From: Paraprevotella sp.
GTDB lineage: Bacteria; Bacteroidota; Bacteroidia; Bacteroidales; Bacteroidaceae
NCBI GenBank assembly: GCA_017425765.1
Contig: JAFOXE010000195.1
Coordinates: 1-5,843, forward strand
Reading direction: 5' to 3'
DNA length: 5,843 bases
The notes beneath the pieces were generated by a model that made no database searches, was not told where the DNA came from, and was given only the letters and a program-made list of their open reading frames with translations. Both the position numbers and the translations under genes were made by a program. This document shows, piece by piece, positions 1-5,843 of the stretch; within the stretch, counting starts at the first letter, position 1; each line of letters begins with the position of its first letter.

Positions 1-835
1 AGTGCGAAGGATTAGAGAAAGTTGCACGCAACAGTACAGAACCTGTGGCACGATCCACCACACCACTTATACTTTCTACACGACCTGATAGTTCATATGT
101 ACTTCCATCGCTTAAAATCAACTGTGCATCGGGCATTTCTTGAATAGCCTTCTCGGGCGAACCATACTGACGTGTCAAGGCAAGAAGTTTATTCTCCGGC
201 ATTGAAAAATATACAAACATGGTTGAGTTATCCGACACCACTGTCAAAGGTTGTGGCAAATTACTCCCTACAAGAGCACCTTGACGATAGGGTAGTGTAC
301 CCACCACACCATCGGTCGGGGCTTTCACTTCCGTATACGACAAGTTGTTTGCTGCATTAGTAACTTGAGCCTGAGCCTGTAACACTACTGCGTGTGCAGA
401 TTGAACTACATTCCTGGCCTGTTGCAAATCAAATGAAGAAATTATTTTTTGTTCAAATAGATTTTGCTTACTTGACAAGGTTAGTTGTGCGGTAGCAAGA
501 GCTGCTTCTGCAGCCTTCAAATTAGCCTGTGCAGTAGCTAACGCTGCTTGATAAGGAACTTGATCAATTACAAACATAGTTTGTCCCTTGCGCACACGTT
601 GTCCTTCACTCACACATAGTTTTTGTAAAGTTCCACCCACTTGAGGATAAATGTCTATGTCCTGACATCCACGAATTGATGCCGAATAAGTAGTTGGAAG
701 TACACGATGAGCGGTTTCCACTTTCATTGTCTTAAACTCGGCTACTGGAGCCATTGGTTGTGTTTGTTGACACGAGGTCAAACAAAGCAGGCATGAAAGT
801 ACAAGCATACCTGCTACATTCAATCTTCTTTTCAT
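1..835 (-). CDS. RND efflux periplasmic adaptor lipoprotein (HlyD/AcrA family), C-terminus beyond the window
   Basis: Adaptor (membrane fusion protein) that would join an inner-membrane RND pump to an outer-membrane channel for drug or toxic-compound export. The minus frame is open from ATG at 835-833 through position 1, giving 278 codons. A signal peptide with hydrophobic core ends in lipobox L-T-S-C, with Cys22 as the lipidation site. Half a biotinyl-lipoyl domain follows (about 56-92, IRGCQDIDIYPQVGGTL then SEGQRVRKGQ). Next comes an Ala/Gln-rich alpha-helical hairpin (about 93-165), then the second lipoyl half (about 166-200, VKAPTDGVVG). The beta-barrel region (about 200-275) carries the VDRATGSVLLRATF motif. 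Family members usually run about 350-390 residues, so roughly 80-110 are missing. The AraC-type gene is divergent; the RND and channel genes would be expected further left. Family assignment is firm; the substrate cannot be told. Confidence 0.93.
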   Translation of the reverse strand, partial: MKRRLNVAGMLVLSCLLCLTSCQQTQPMAPVAEFKTMKVETAHRVLPTTYSASIRGCQDIDIYPQVGGTLQKLCVSEGQRVRKGQTMFVIDQVPYQAALATAQANLKAAEAALATAQLTLSSKQNLFEQKIISSFDLQQARNVVQSAHAVVLQAQAQVTNAANNLSYTEVKAPTDGVVGTLPYRQGALVGSNLPQPLTVVSDNSTMFVYFSMPENKLLALTRQYGSPEKAIQEMPDAQLILSDGSTYELSGRVESISGVVDRATGSVLLRATFSNPSH

Positions 836-881
836 ATTTAACATATAAGGTTTTATGTGAATACCTACACAAATTCATCAG

Positions 882-889
882 CAAAAGTA
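882..889 (-). promoter_or_regulatory. Candidate -7 promoter element for the efflux adaptor gene
   Basis: The minus strand reads TACTTTTG, a full match to the Bacteroidetes -7 consensus TAnnTTTG. It would place the transcript start near 875 and give a leader of about 40 nt before the ATG at 835. No convincing TTTG -33 element is seen 19-21 bp upstream, which would suit a promoter that needs an activator. The inverted repeat at 911-943 lies just upstream of where the -33 region would be. Confidence 0.5.
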
Positions 890-910
890 TGGCTTAAAAA
901 GATGTTGCGA

Positions 911-943
911 TTAAAATAAACACTTAATAACTGTTCATTTTAA
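911..943. repeat. Imperfect 12-bp inverted repeat in the divergent control region
   Basis: The arms are TTAAAATAAACA (911-922) and TGTTCATTTTAA (932-943), pairing at 11 of 12 positions around a 9-nt spacer. It sits about 20 bp upstream of the -7 element of the efflux adaptor gene, where an activator could contact polymerase. It shares 4 bases with the next inverted repeat. There is no T-run placed to make it a terminator. The likely role, as a binding site for the neighbouring AraC-type protein or another regulator, is inference; the region is AT-rich, so chance pairing is not excluded. Confidence 0.5.
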
Positions 944-962
944 TACCTATTATTGGTATTAA
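940..962. repeat. Perfect 8-bp inverted repeat upstream of the AraC-type gene (operator-like)
   Basis: The arms are TTAATACC (940-947) and GGTATTAA (955-962), perfectly paired around a 7-nt spacer TATTATT. Total length is 23 bp, the size of a typical dimer operator. It lies about 50 bp before the preferred ATG of the regulator and directly upstream of that gene's weak -7 element, so a protein bound here could repress or autoregulate it. AraC proteins more often bind direct repeats, so a different dimeric regulator is also possible. Confidence 0.5.
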
Positions 963-963
963 C

Positions 964-971
964 CAGTTTTG
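964..971 (+). promoter_or_regulatory. Weak candidate -7 element for the AraC-type gene
   Basis: CAGTTTTG matches TAnnTTTG except for its first base. A start about 6 bp downstream would give a leader of roughly 33 nt before ATG 1011. It overlaps the alternative TTG codon at 969, which argues against that codon as the start. No clear -33 element is seen, so this is a low-confidence call. Confidence 0.25.
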
Positions 972-1010
972 TTCCTAAATTCGCATAAACAAACACAAAA
1001 CAACATATTT

Positions 1011-1877
1011 ATGGAAATGTTTTTTAACAATAAGAGTGGACTATTAGGCTTTTTAAGCACAAATCTTAACTATTTTAAGAACAAGCCTATTGTATCTGAT
1101 CGTTTTATGATAGTATTGGTGGAAAGCGGCTCTGCCACCTTGAAAATTGGAGATAAAACCATTTATATTGACAATCAAATGCTACTCACCTTACCACCTC
1201 GTGTAATTATTGAATACATAGCAAATGAGTCTTCTGCAGATTGTGCAATAAAGATAATAGGAGTTGAGCCGGCAATGGGTCCCATTCGTGATACACGAAC
1301 CGATTTTGATTTTATTCTTACCATCTTCAAACAAATCTCATGGAAATTAGATGAGAAAATAAAAAAAATAGCAATTGATTTCTTCAACATTGTAGAATAT
1401 GTTACCAACGACGAGAACAATTCCATGCGTCATGATGTTCTTGATTATTTGCTAATTGCTTTTTTACGTTTTTTTCAATCAAGGATAAAGCACATGTATA
1501 GCAATGCAAAAGAGCAAAGCAACATGAACAGCCAAAACATCCTGATGAAATTCTTAAACCTAGTTCGTGAACATCACACTAAAGATCATCGTGTGGCCTT
1601 CTATGCCGACCAACTTTGTATCTCGGCTAAGTATCTAACACAAATAACCAAGCAAACCACAAGGAAAACTCCAAAAGAACTTATCGATCGTTATTTGGCT
1701 AACGAATCGCTAACACTATTATACCAACATCATTATACTATTCAAGAGATTAGTAATAAATTGGGATTTCCCGACCAGTCTTACTTTGGACGTTTTTTTA
1801 AGAGAATGTTCGGCATATCACCCTTACACTATCGTCAGAATCCCGAAAAATTGTCAAGAGAAATGCTTAAGATGTAA
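1011..1877 (+). CDS. AraC-family transcriptional regulator, divergent from the efflux adaptor gene
   Basis: DNA-binding regulator of 288 residues from ATG 1011. The N-terminal part (about 29-90) looks like an AraC-type beta-rich cupin effector domain (DRFMIVLVESGSATLKIGDK, then LTLPPR). A helical linker follows to about 170. The C-terminus holds the paired helix-turn-helix module: HTH1 about 194-225 (FYADQLCISAKYLTQITKQ) and HTH2 about 242-276 (TIQEISNKLGFPDQSYFGR, then FKRMFGISPLHYR). The second HTH and the ISPLHYR tail are classic for the family. The frame is open back to a TTG at 969, but that codon lies inside the only promoter-like element and adds 14 residues without domain character, so ATG 1011 is preferred. 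No Shine-Dalgarno is present, as usual in this group. Divergence from an RND adaptor gene suggests it controls the pump. The ligand is unknown. Confidence 0.9.
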   Translation: MEMFFNNKSGLLGFLSTNLNYFKNKPIVSDRFMIVLVESGSATLKIGDKTIYIDNQMLLTLPPRVIIEYIANESSADCAIKIIGVEPAMGPIRDTRTDFDFILTIFKQISWKLDEKIKKIAIDFFNIVEYVTNDENNSMRHDVLDYLLIAFLRFFQSRIKHMYSNAKEQSNMNSQNILMKFLNLVREHHTKDHRVAFYADQLCISAKYLTQITKQTTRKTPKELIDRYLANESLTLLYQHHYTIQEISNKLGFPDQSYFGRFFKRMFGISPLHYRQNPEKLSREMLKM

Positions 1878-1916
1878 CGCCACGATGCAAACACAAGCCT
1901 CATCTGCAGAAAGAAA

Positions 1917-1998
1917 AAAAGAGATGCTCATGTAAGCACAATACACCTGTGCATGTAGTAGGGCACTACACGCACGGGTAACAACAAAAGAGATGCTC
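1917..1998 (+). repeat. 13-bp direct repeat, AAAAGAGATGCTC at 1917-1929 and 1986-1998
   Basis: The two 13-nt copies are identical and 69 nt apart. The second copy is the left arm of the bidirectional terminator; the first is a spare copy that can pair with the same right arm (2017-2029). Read on the minus strand, the spare copy is GAGCATCTC followed by a run of T, so it could act as a second 3' terminator arm for rho transcripts. It may have arisen by local duplication of the terminator arm. Confidence 0.6.
1945..1979. other. Long hairpin between the convergent genes
   Basis: Positions 1945-1959 pair with 1965-1979 around the 5-nt loop AGGGC. This is a 15-position stem with a single A/C mismatch (1953/1971) and one T-G wobble (1948/1976). 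No T-run follows on either strand, so it is not an intrinsic terminator itself. It lies between the two copies of the 13-bp direct repeat. It could protect a 3' end, be part of a small RNA, or be a scattered extragenic palindrome. No known RNA family is recognised. Confidence 0.55.
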
Positions 1999-2029
1999 GT
2001 CATTTTTTATCATGGCGAGCATCTCTTTT
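1986..2029. terminator. Bidirectional intrinsic terminator between araC-type gene and rho
   Basis: A perfect 14-bp stem is formed by 1986-1999 (AAAAGAGATGCTCG) and 2016-2029. It is extended inward by four more pairs, one a T-G wobble, leaving an 8-nt loop at 2004-2011. The plus strand ends in TTTTT (2026-2030) and the minus strand in TTTT, so it can stop both converging transcripts. It begins 31 nt beyond the rho stop and 108 nt beyond the regulator's stop. Confidence 0.88.
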
Positions 2030-2060
2030 TATTGTCATTTTCTTGTTGATTATAAACCAC

Positions 2061-4073
2061 TTACGAATTCATACTCAACAAAAACTCATCATTGTCTTTT
2101 GTCTGTTCTAAACGATCTTTTACAAATGTCATTGCCTCCATCGGAGTCATGTCGGCCAAGAACTTGCGCAAAATCCACATACGGTCAAGTGTTTGCTTGT
2201 CATGCAACAAATCGTCACGACGTGTACTTGACGCTATAATGTTCACCGCAGGGAATACACGCTTGTTGCTCAATGAGCGGTCGAGTTGTAGTTCCATATT
2301 ACCGGTTCCCTTGAACTCTTCAAAGATAACTTCATCCATCTTACTTCCGGTGTCAATCAAAGCTGTGGCAATAATGGTTAGCGAACCACCTCCCTCGATG
2401 TTACGGGCTGCACCAAAAAAACGTTTAGGCTTGTGCAAAGCGTTGGCATCTACACCACCCGAAAGCACCTTACCACTAGCTGGCGACACGGTGTTATAGG
2501 CACGAGCCAAACGTGTAATAGAATCTAAGAAGATAACCACATCATGACCACACTCAACCATTCGTTTTGCTTTCTCCAACACAATGCCGGCAATCTTCAC
2601 ATGACGTTCTGCAGGCTCATCGAAGGTTGAAGCAATGACCTCTGCATTTACGGTGCGAGCCATGTCAGTAACTTCTTCCGGACGTTCGTCGATAAGAAGC
2701 ATTATCAAGTAGGCCTCCGGATGATTAGCAGCAATAGCATTGGCAATATCCTTCATTAAAAGGGTTTTACCGGTTTTGGGTTGTGCCACCAAAAGTGCAC
2801 GTTGACCTTTTCCGATGGGGGCGAACAAATCTACCACACGCGCCGACAAACTATCGTTATAGCCTTTGCACAATTTGAATTTCTCGTCGGGGAATAGGGG
2901 AGTAAGATGTTCAAAAGGAACTCTATCGCGCACCTCCTTAGGGTCACGACCATTTATTTTGGTTACACGAATCAAAGGGAAATATTTTTCACCTTCTTTC
3001 GGTGGACGTACAGGCCCCTCCACCACATCGCCTGTCTTCAAACCAAAAAGCTTTATTTGTGCTGCACTCACATAAACATCATCGGGTGATGACAAATAGT
3101 TGTAATCACTAGAACGAAGAAAACCATAGCCGTCGGACATAATTTCCATTACTCCTTGTCCTAGCAAGATGTCGTCGAAATCGTAACGAGGTTCCAGACG
3201 TTCTTTTTTGTTTTGTTCTTCCTTATTCGCAGCACTGTTTCCCAGACTACCGGTTGTTGTATCTAGATTACTGTTCTCATTGGCTGTTTGCATTCCATCA
3301 GCCTCAACCGTACAAGCATTGGCATTGCTCACTGCACCTTGCAACACCATATCGCCCACAACACTTTCAACAGATGGTATGTCAATTACCGGAATAAAAT
3401 CAGGCTCATCAGCTTTGAAGAAGGCTTCAATATCTTCTTGTGGTTCTTCCAACTGAGGTTGAGCAGTAGTTTCTTCACTTTTAGACTCAATAATTTCGTC
3501 AGACTCATTAGACATTACTTCCACCACTTCTTGAATTGGTTGTTCTTCTGCAGAAGTGGATTGTTCTAGCAAAGCAACATCATGCACGGTTTGTTTGGCC
3601 TCGGATGCAGCTTTTTCTGCTTCTTCCTCTGCCAAACGTTTCGCCTCAAGCGCTTCTTTCTCAGCCTTTGATTTGCGGCCACGTTTTTTGGGCGCTGGAG
3701 TTTCTGTTGGTTGTTCTATTTTTTGCGCCGGAGCAACATTCTCTATAATGCTATCATCCGTATCTTGTGATTTTTCGGATGCGAGAACATCGGTTGAAAC
3801 ATTACCTTTCTTCTTTATATCAAAGTTCTCACCCGAACCTTGACTTGCACTATATACTCGGTCTGTTTCCTTTTTGCTAATGCGTACACGCTTACGAGGA
3901 GCAGCCTTTGTTTCGCCTGCTGCACCCGATGCAATCTGTACCGATTCTTCGTCAATTATACGATATATAATATCTATCTGAGTATCTGAAGATGCCACCT
4001 TCAAGCCCAGACCTTTTGCTATATTGCGAACTTCGTCCAACGACATAACTTCTAAATCACTTTTCTTGTGCAT
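2061..4073 (-). CDS. rho: Transcription termination factor Rho with long disordered insert
   Basis: Hexameric RNA-dependent ATPase/translocase that ends transcription of untranslated RNA. From ATG 4073 it has 670 residues, against 419 in E. coli. Order: Rho N-terminal helical domain (about 10-45); low-complexity, probably disordered region (about 50-297) with an AT-hook-like KKRGRKSK (129-136), a charged helix (137-161) and an acidic stretch; cold-shock-like RNA-binding domain (about 302-372, GYGFLR at 315-320); and the ATPase core. In the core are Walker A AQPKTGKT (430-437), catalytic Glu463 in LIDERPEE, Walker B Asp517 in FLDSITR, Q-loop [11 protein letters not shown] (537-547), R-loop TGSKM (575-579) and the arginine finger in KRVFPA (605). 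All key residues are intact. GTG 4106 and ATG 4100 are in-frame alternatives. ATG 4073 is preferred because it fits my recollection of Bacteroides Rho N-termini and because ATG 4100 lies in a predicted stem. Confidence 0.97.
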   Translation of the reverse strand: MHKKSDLEVMSLDEVRNIAKGLGLKVASSDTQIDIIYRIIDEESVQIASGAAGETKAAPRKRVRISKKETDRVYSASQGSGENFDIKKKGNVSTDVLASEKSQDTDDSIIENVAPAQKIEQPTETPAPKKRGRKSKAEKEALEAKRLAEEEAEKAASEAKQTVHDVALLEQSTSAEEQPIQEVVEVMSNESDEIIESKSEETTAQPQLEEPQEDIEAFFKADEPDFIPVIDIPSVESVVGDMVLQGAVSNANACTVEADGMQTANENSNLDTTTGSLGNSAANKEEQNKKERLEPRYDFDDILLGQGVMEIMSDGYGFLRSSDYNYLSSPDDVYVSAAQIKLFGLKTGDVVEGPVRPPKEGEKYFPLIRVTKINGRDPKEVRDRVPFEHLTPLFPDEKFKLCKGYNDSLSARVVDLFAPIGKGQRALLVAQPKTGKTLLMKDIANAIAANHPEAYLIMLLIDERPEEVTDMARTVNAEVIASTFDEPAERHVKIAGIVLEKAKRMVECGHDVVIFLDSITRLARAYNTVSPASGKVLSGGVDANALHKPKRFFGAARNIEGGGSLTIIATALIDTGSKMDEVIFEEFKGTGNMELQLDRSLSNKRVFPAVNIIASSTRRDDLLHDKQTLDRMWILRKFLADMTPMEAMTFVKDRLEQTKDNDEFLLSMNS

Positions 4074-4095
4074 ATATTTTTTATGGTTTGTGTAT

Positions 4096-4140
4096 TTCAT
4101 CTGCACTTAAATGAGGTTTACGAAGAAAACCGCAGATGAA
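4096..4140 (-). promoter_or_regulatory. Hairpin in the rho leader, just before the preferred start
   Basis: TTCATCTGC (4096-4104) and GCAGATGAA (4132-4140) form a perfect 9-bp inverted repeat with a 27-nt loop. In the rho mRNA the hairpin ends 22 nt before AUG 4073 and its 3' arm contains the alternative AUG 4100. It could gate ribosome access or delay elongation, giving autoregulation of rho. Leader-based autoregulation of rho is known in E. coli, but this particular element is inferred from pairing alone. Confidence 0.45.
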
Positions 4141-4175
4141 CTTCTTGAAAATTTCTTATGATTGTAATATAGAAA

Positions 4176-4197
4176 AGAGTCAAGATAAGAGGACTCT
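4176..4197 (-). promoter_or_regulatory. Small hairpin near the 5' end of the rho leader
   Basis: AGAGTC (4176-4181) pairs with GACTCT (4192-4197) around a 10-nt loop. On the minus strand the stem is followed by TTTTCT, a weak terminator-like arrangement. If transcription starts near 4202 the hairpin would be almost at the 5' end of the mRNA. It may be a 5' stabiliser or a weak attenuator; the stem is only 6 bp, so it could be chance. Confidence 0.3.
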
Positions 4198-4208
4198 CTT
4201 AGACAATG

Positions 4209-4216
4209 CAAATGTA
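4209..4216 (-). promoter_or_regulatory. Candidate -7 promoter element for rho
   Basis: The minus strand reads TACATTTG, a full match to TAnnTTTG. It predicts a start near 4202 and a leader of about 130 nt, long for a simple gene and consistent with leader control. No good -33 TTTG is seen at the expected distance. Confidence 0.5.
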
Positions 4217-4272
4217 CAACTTTATTTTTTACATACGATAAATATGGTGCATTTTTTTGCCTTTAATAAACA

Positions 4273-4280
4273 TATTTTTG
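4273..4280 (+). promoter_or_regulatory. Candidate -7 element, distal promoter of the ABC-F gene
   Basis: TATTTTTG fully matches TAnnTTTG. A start about 6-8 bp downstream falls at 4286-4288, on top of the in-frame ATG at 4288, so a leader of about 63 nt before ATG 4351 is the simpler reading. No correctly spaced -33 element is seen (a TTTG lies 13 bp upstream, too close). The region is T-rich, so a chance match is possible. Confidence 0.35.
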
Positions 4281-4299
4281 GGGGATAATGAAAGCCTTA

Positions 4300-4330
4300 T
4301 TGTCGGATGACGAAAAAAAGCGTACCTTCG
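4300..4330 (+). promoter_or_regulatory. Candidate proximal promoter of the ABC-F gene
   Basis: TTG (4300-4302) is followed after exactly 20 bp by TACCTTCG (4323-4330), one base off TAnnTTTG. Spacing fits the Bacteroidetes -33/-7 architecture. It predicts a start near 4337 and a short leader of about 14 nt before ATG 4351, and would exclude the upstream ATG 4288 from this transcript. Confidence 0.45.
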
Positions 4331-4350
4331 CACGAAGAAGACACATTATA

Positions 4351-5843
4351 ATGGCAGCAGTAAATCCATATTTACAAGTAGAATCGCTTACCAAACTGAT
4401 AGGAGAACGTGTTTTGTTTGACAACTTATCGTTTGGCATAGCCGAAGGACAACGTGTGGGATTGATAGCCAAAAACGGCACAGGAAAGTCCACCTTATTA
4501 AATATATTGGTAGGTAAAGAGCCTTACGACGGCGGAAGTATTATCTACCGAAACGGAATTCAAGTTGGGTATTTGGAGCAAACACCCAACTATCCCGATG
4601 AACTGACGGTTATCGAGGCATGCTTTTGGCATGGTAACGACACCACAAACCTGATTCGTGAGTATGAACGATGCATGAATACACCGGGTAATCCGGGATT
4701 ACAAGAGTTGCTCGACCGCATGGAACAGGATAAAGCATGGGATTACGAAGGCCGCGCCAAGCAAATTCTTTCACAACTAAAGATAAACGACTTTAACCAG
4801 CCCATCAAGGAATTATCCGGCGGACAACTGAAACGCGTGGCCTTGGCTAATGTGCTTATCACAGAGCCGGACTTACTTATTTTTGACGAGCCCACCAACC
4901 ACTTAGACTTGGAGATGATTGAATGGTTAGAAGGTTATCTATCGCGTGGCAATCTAAGCCTTTTGATGGTGACACACGACCGCTATTTCCTTGACCGAGT
5001 GTGCTCTGTAATTCTAGAACTTGACGACGAAACCATATACTCCTACAAGGGCAATTACGAATATTATCTTGAGAAACGACAAGAGAGAATACAAATTGCC
5101 AATGCAGAAATTGCACGTGCCAATAATCTCTATCGTACAGAATTGGATTGGATGCGACGCATGCCATGTGCACGCGGAACGAAGGCACGTTACAGAGAGG
5201 AGTCGTTCTATGAATTGGAGAAAATAGCAAAACGACGTATCCACGAAGATAATGTTCGTCTTGAGGTTAAGTCGACATACATCGGTAGCAAGATCTTCGA
5301 GGCAGAGTATATATGTAAGTCATTCGGCAACGAAAAGGTCATTCTAAAGGACTTCTACTATAACTTCTCTCGCTATGAGAAGATGGGTATTGTGGGTAAC
5401 AACGGTACAGGTAAATCAACTTTCATCAAATTGTTATTGGGCGAGATACGTCCGGATAGTGGGCGTTTTGTGGTAGGCGAAACTGTAAAGTTTGGCTATT
5501 ATTCGCAAGACGGTATGCAGTTTGACGAGCAAATGAAAGTAATTGACGTGGTACGTAATATTGCCGAGTATGTGGACCTGGGTGGAGGAAAACATTTATC
5601 AGCTATGCAATTCTTACAACATTTTATGTTCTCGCCCCAAACACAACAAAATTACGTGTACAAACTAAGTGGAGGTGAACGTAGACGACTATACTTGTGT
5701 ACTGTGTTGATGCAAAATCCTAATTTCCTTATCCTTGACGAGCCCACTAACGACCTAGACATCGTTACGCTTCAGATTCTTGAGGAGTACTTAAAGAACT
5801 TCAAAGGTTGCGTAATTGTAGTAAGTCACGACCGTTACTTTAT
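4351..5843 (+). CDS. uup: ABC-F family ATPase, Uup-like, C-terminus beyond the window
   Basis: Soluble ABC-F protein with two fused ATPase domains and no membrane segments; the family acts on ribosomes. The window holds 497 codons of an expected 620-640. First domain: Walker A AKNGTGKST (40-48), signature LSGGQ (155-159), Walker B with Asp179 and Glu180 in DEPTNHLD, and H-loop His209. The interdomain linker (about 240-310) is charged and helical and carries WMRRMPCARGTKAR (267-280), the Uup-type linker motif. Second domain: Walker A GNNGTGKST (349-357), signature LSGGE (439-443), Asp463/Glu464 in DEPTNDLD, His493. Both catalytic glutamates are intact. ATG 4351 opens MAAVNPYLQVESLTK, a family-like start; an in-frame ATG at 4288 would add 21 basic residues with no family resemblance. 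The gene is divergent from rho. ABC-F membership is certain; Uup rather than another subfamily is likely. Confidence 0.93.
   Translation, partial: MAAVNPYLQVESLTKLIGERVLFDNLSFGIAEGQRVGLIAKNGTGKSTLLNILVGKEPYDGGSIIYRNGIQVGYLEQTPNYPDELTVIEACFWHGNDTTNLIREYERCMNTPGNPGLQELLDRMEQDKAWDYEGRAKQILSQLKINDFNQPIKELSGGQLKRVALANVLITEPDLLIFDEPTNHLDLEMIEWLEGYLSRGNLSLLMVTHDRYFLDRVCSVILELDDETIYSYKGNYEYYLEKRQERIQIANAEIARANNLYRTELDWMRRMPCARGTKARYREESFYELEKIAKRRIHEDNVRLEVKSTYIGSKIFEAEYICKSFGNEKVILKDFYYNFSRYEKMGIVGNNGTGKSTFIKLLLGEIRPDSGRFVVGETVKFGYYSQDGMQFDEQMKVIDVVRNIAEYVDLGGGKHLSAMQFLQHFMFSPQTQQNYVYKLSGGERRRLYLCTVLMQNPNFLILDEPTNDLDIVTLQILEEYLKNFKGCVIVVSHDRYF

Noticed and set aside
172..360. Small plus-strand open frame opposite the efflux adaptor
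   Set aside because: It is antisense to a strong, continuous adaptor frame and its translation shows no recognisable domain.
969..1010. N-terminal extension of the AraC-type protein from a TTG codon at 969
   Set aside because: The 14 added residues show no domain character, the TTG lies within the only promoter-like element, and ATG 1011 gives a normal family length.
1175..1426. Minus-strand open frame inside the AraC-type gene
   Set aside because: It is antisense to the regulator's sensor domain and linker, with no recognisable features.
1917..2029. A miniature transposon, because the segment ends in 13-bp inverted repeats
   Set aside because: No target-site duplication flanks the ends, the right end is fully explained as a terminator arm, and the inner copy already pairs with it.
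2092..3843. Several plus-strand open frames of 60-135 codons opposite rho
   Set aside because: They lie entirely antisense to Rho, overlap one another in different frames and have biased, domain-free translations; they are shadows of the rho coding pattern.
4074..4106. Rho starts at GTG 4106 or ATG 4100
   Set aside because: They are possible, but ATG 4100 is buried in a predicted 9-bp stem and ATG 4073 gives an N-terminus of the length I recall for Bacteroides Rho. Kept as alternatives in the rho entry.
4326..4337. CTTCG/CGAAG mini-palindrome before the ABC-F gene as an operator
   Set aside because: It is only 4-5 bp per arm and overlaps the proximal promoter element, so it is better explained by chance and promoter sequence.
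4263..5244. Minus-strand open frames opposite the ABC-F gene (4263-4493, 4877-5230, 5014-5244)
   Set aside because: They are antisense to well-conserved ATPase motifs with no start context or domain of their own.

Overview
The window looks like chromosomal DNA from a Bacteroidales bacterium, probably Prevotella or a close relative. The evidence is the AT-rich composition, the lack of Shine-Dalgarno sequences before starts, several TAnnTTTG-type promoter elements of the Bacteroidetes sigma factor, a Rho with a very long low-complexity insert, and the sequence character of all four proteins. The genus is an inference from composition and protein style, not from a search.

Layout, left to right. 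(1) Positions 1-835, minus strand: a lipoprotein periplasmic adaptor of an RND multidrug efflux pump, with its C-terminus cut off by the left edge. (2) Positions 836-1010: a divergent control region holding two overlapping inverted repeats. (3) Positions 1011-1877, plus strand: an AraC-type regulator, divergent from the pump gene and probably controlling it. (4) Positions 1878-2060: a convergent gap with a strong bidirectional terminator, a second long hairpin and a duplicated copy of one terminator arm. (5) Positions 2061-4073, minus strand: transcription termination factor Rho, complete, with a roughly 250-residue disordered insert. (6) Positions 4074-4350: a second divergent control region with candidate promoters for both neighbours and two hairpins in the rho leader. 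(7) Positions 4351-5843, plus strand: an ABC-F ATPase of Uup type, truncated by the right edge.

The adaptor and the AraC gene form the left half of a regulator/efflux unit; the RND transporter and outer-membrane channel genes would be expected beyond the left edge. Rho and the ABC-F protein are housekeeping genes sharing a divergent promoter region, with no evident functional link. I see no mobile element, CRISPR array, tRNA or rRNA. The coding content is ordinary for the group. The more interesting signals are non-coding: the structured rho leader, the paired inverted repeats between the regulator and the pump, and the multi-arm structure between araC and rho. The disordered part of Rho is also worth attention. 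No clearly new multi-gene system is visible.
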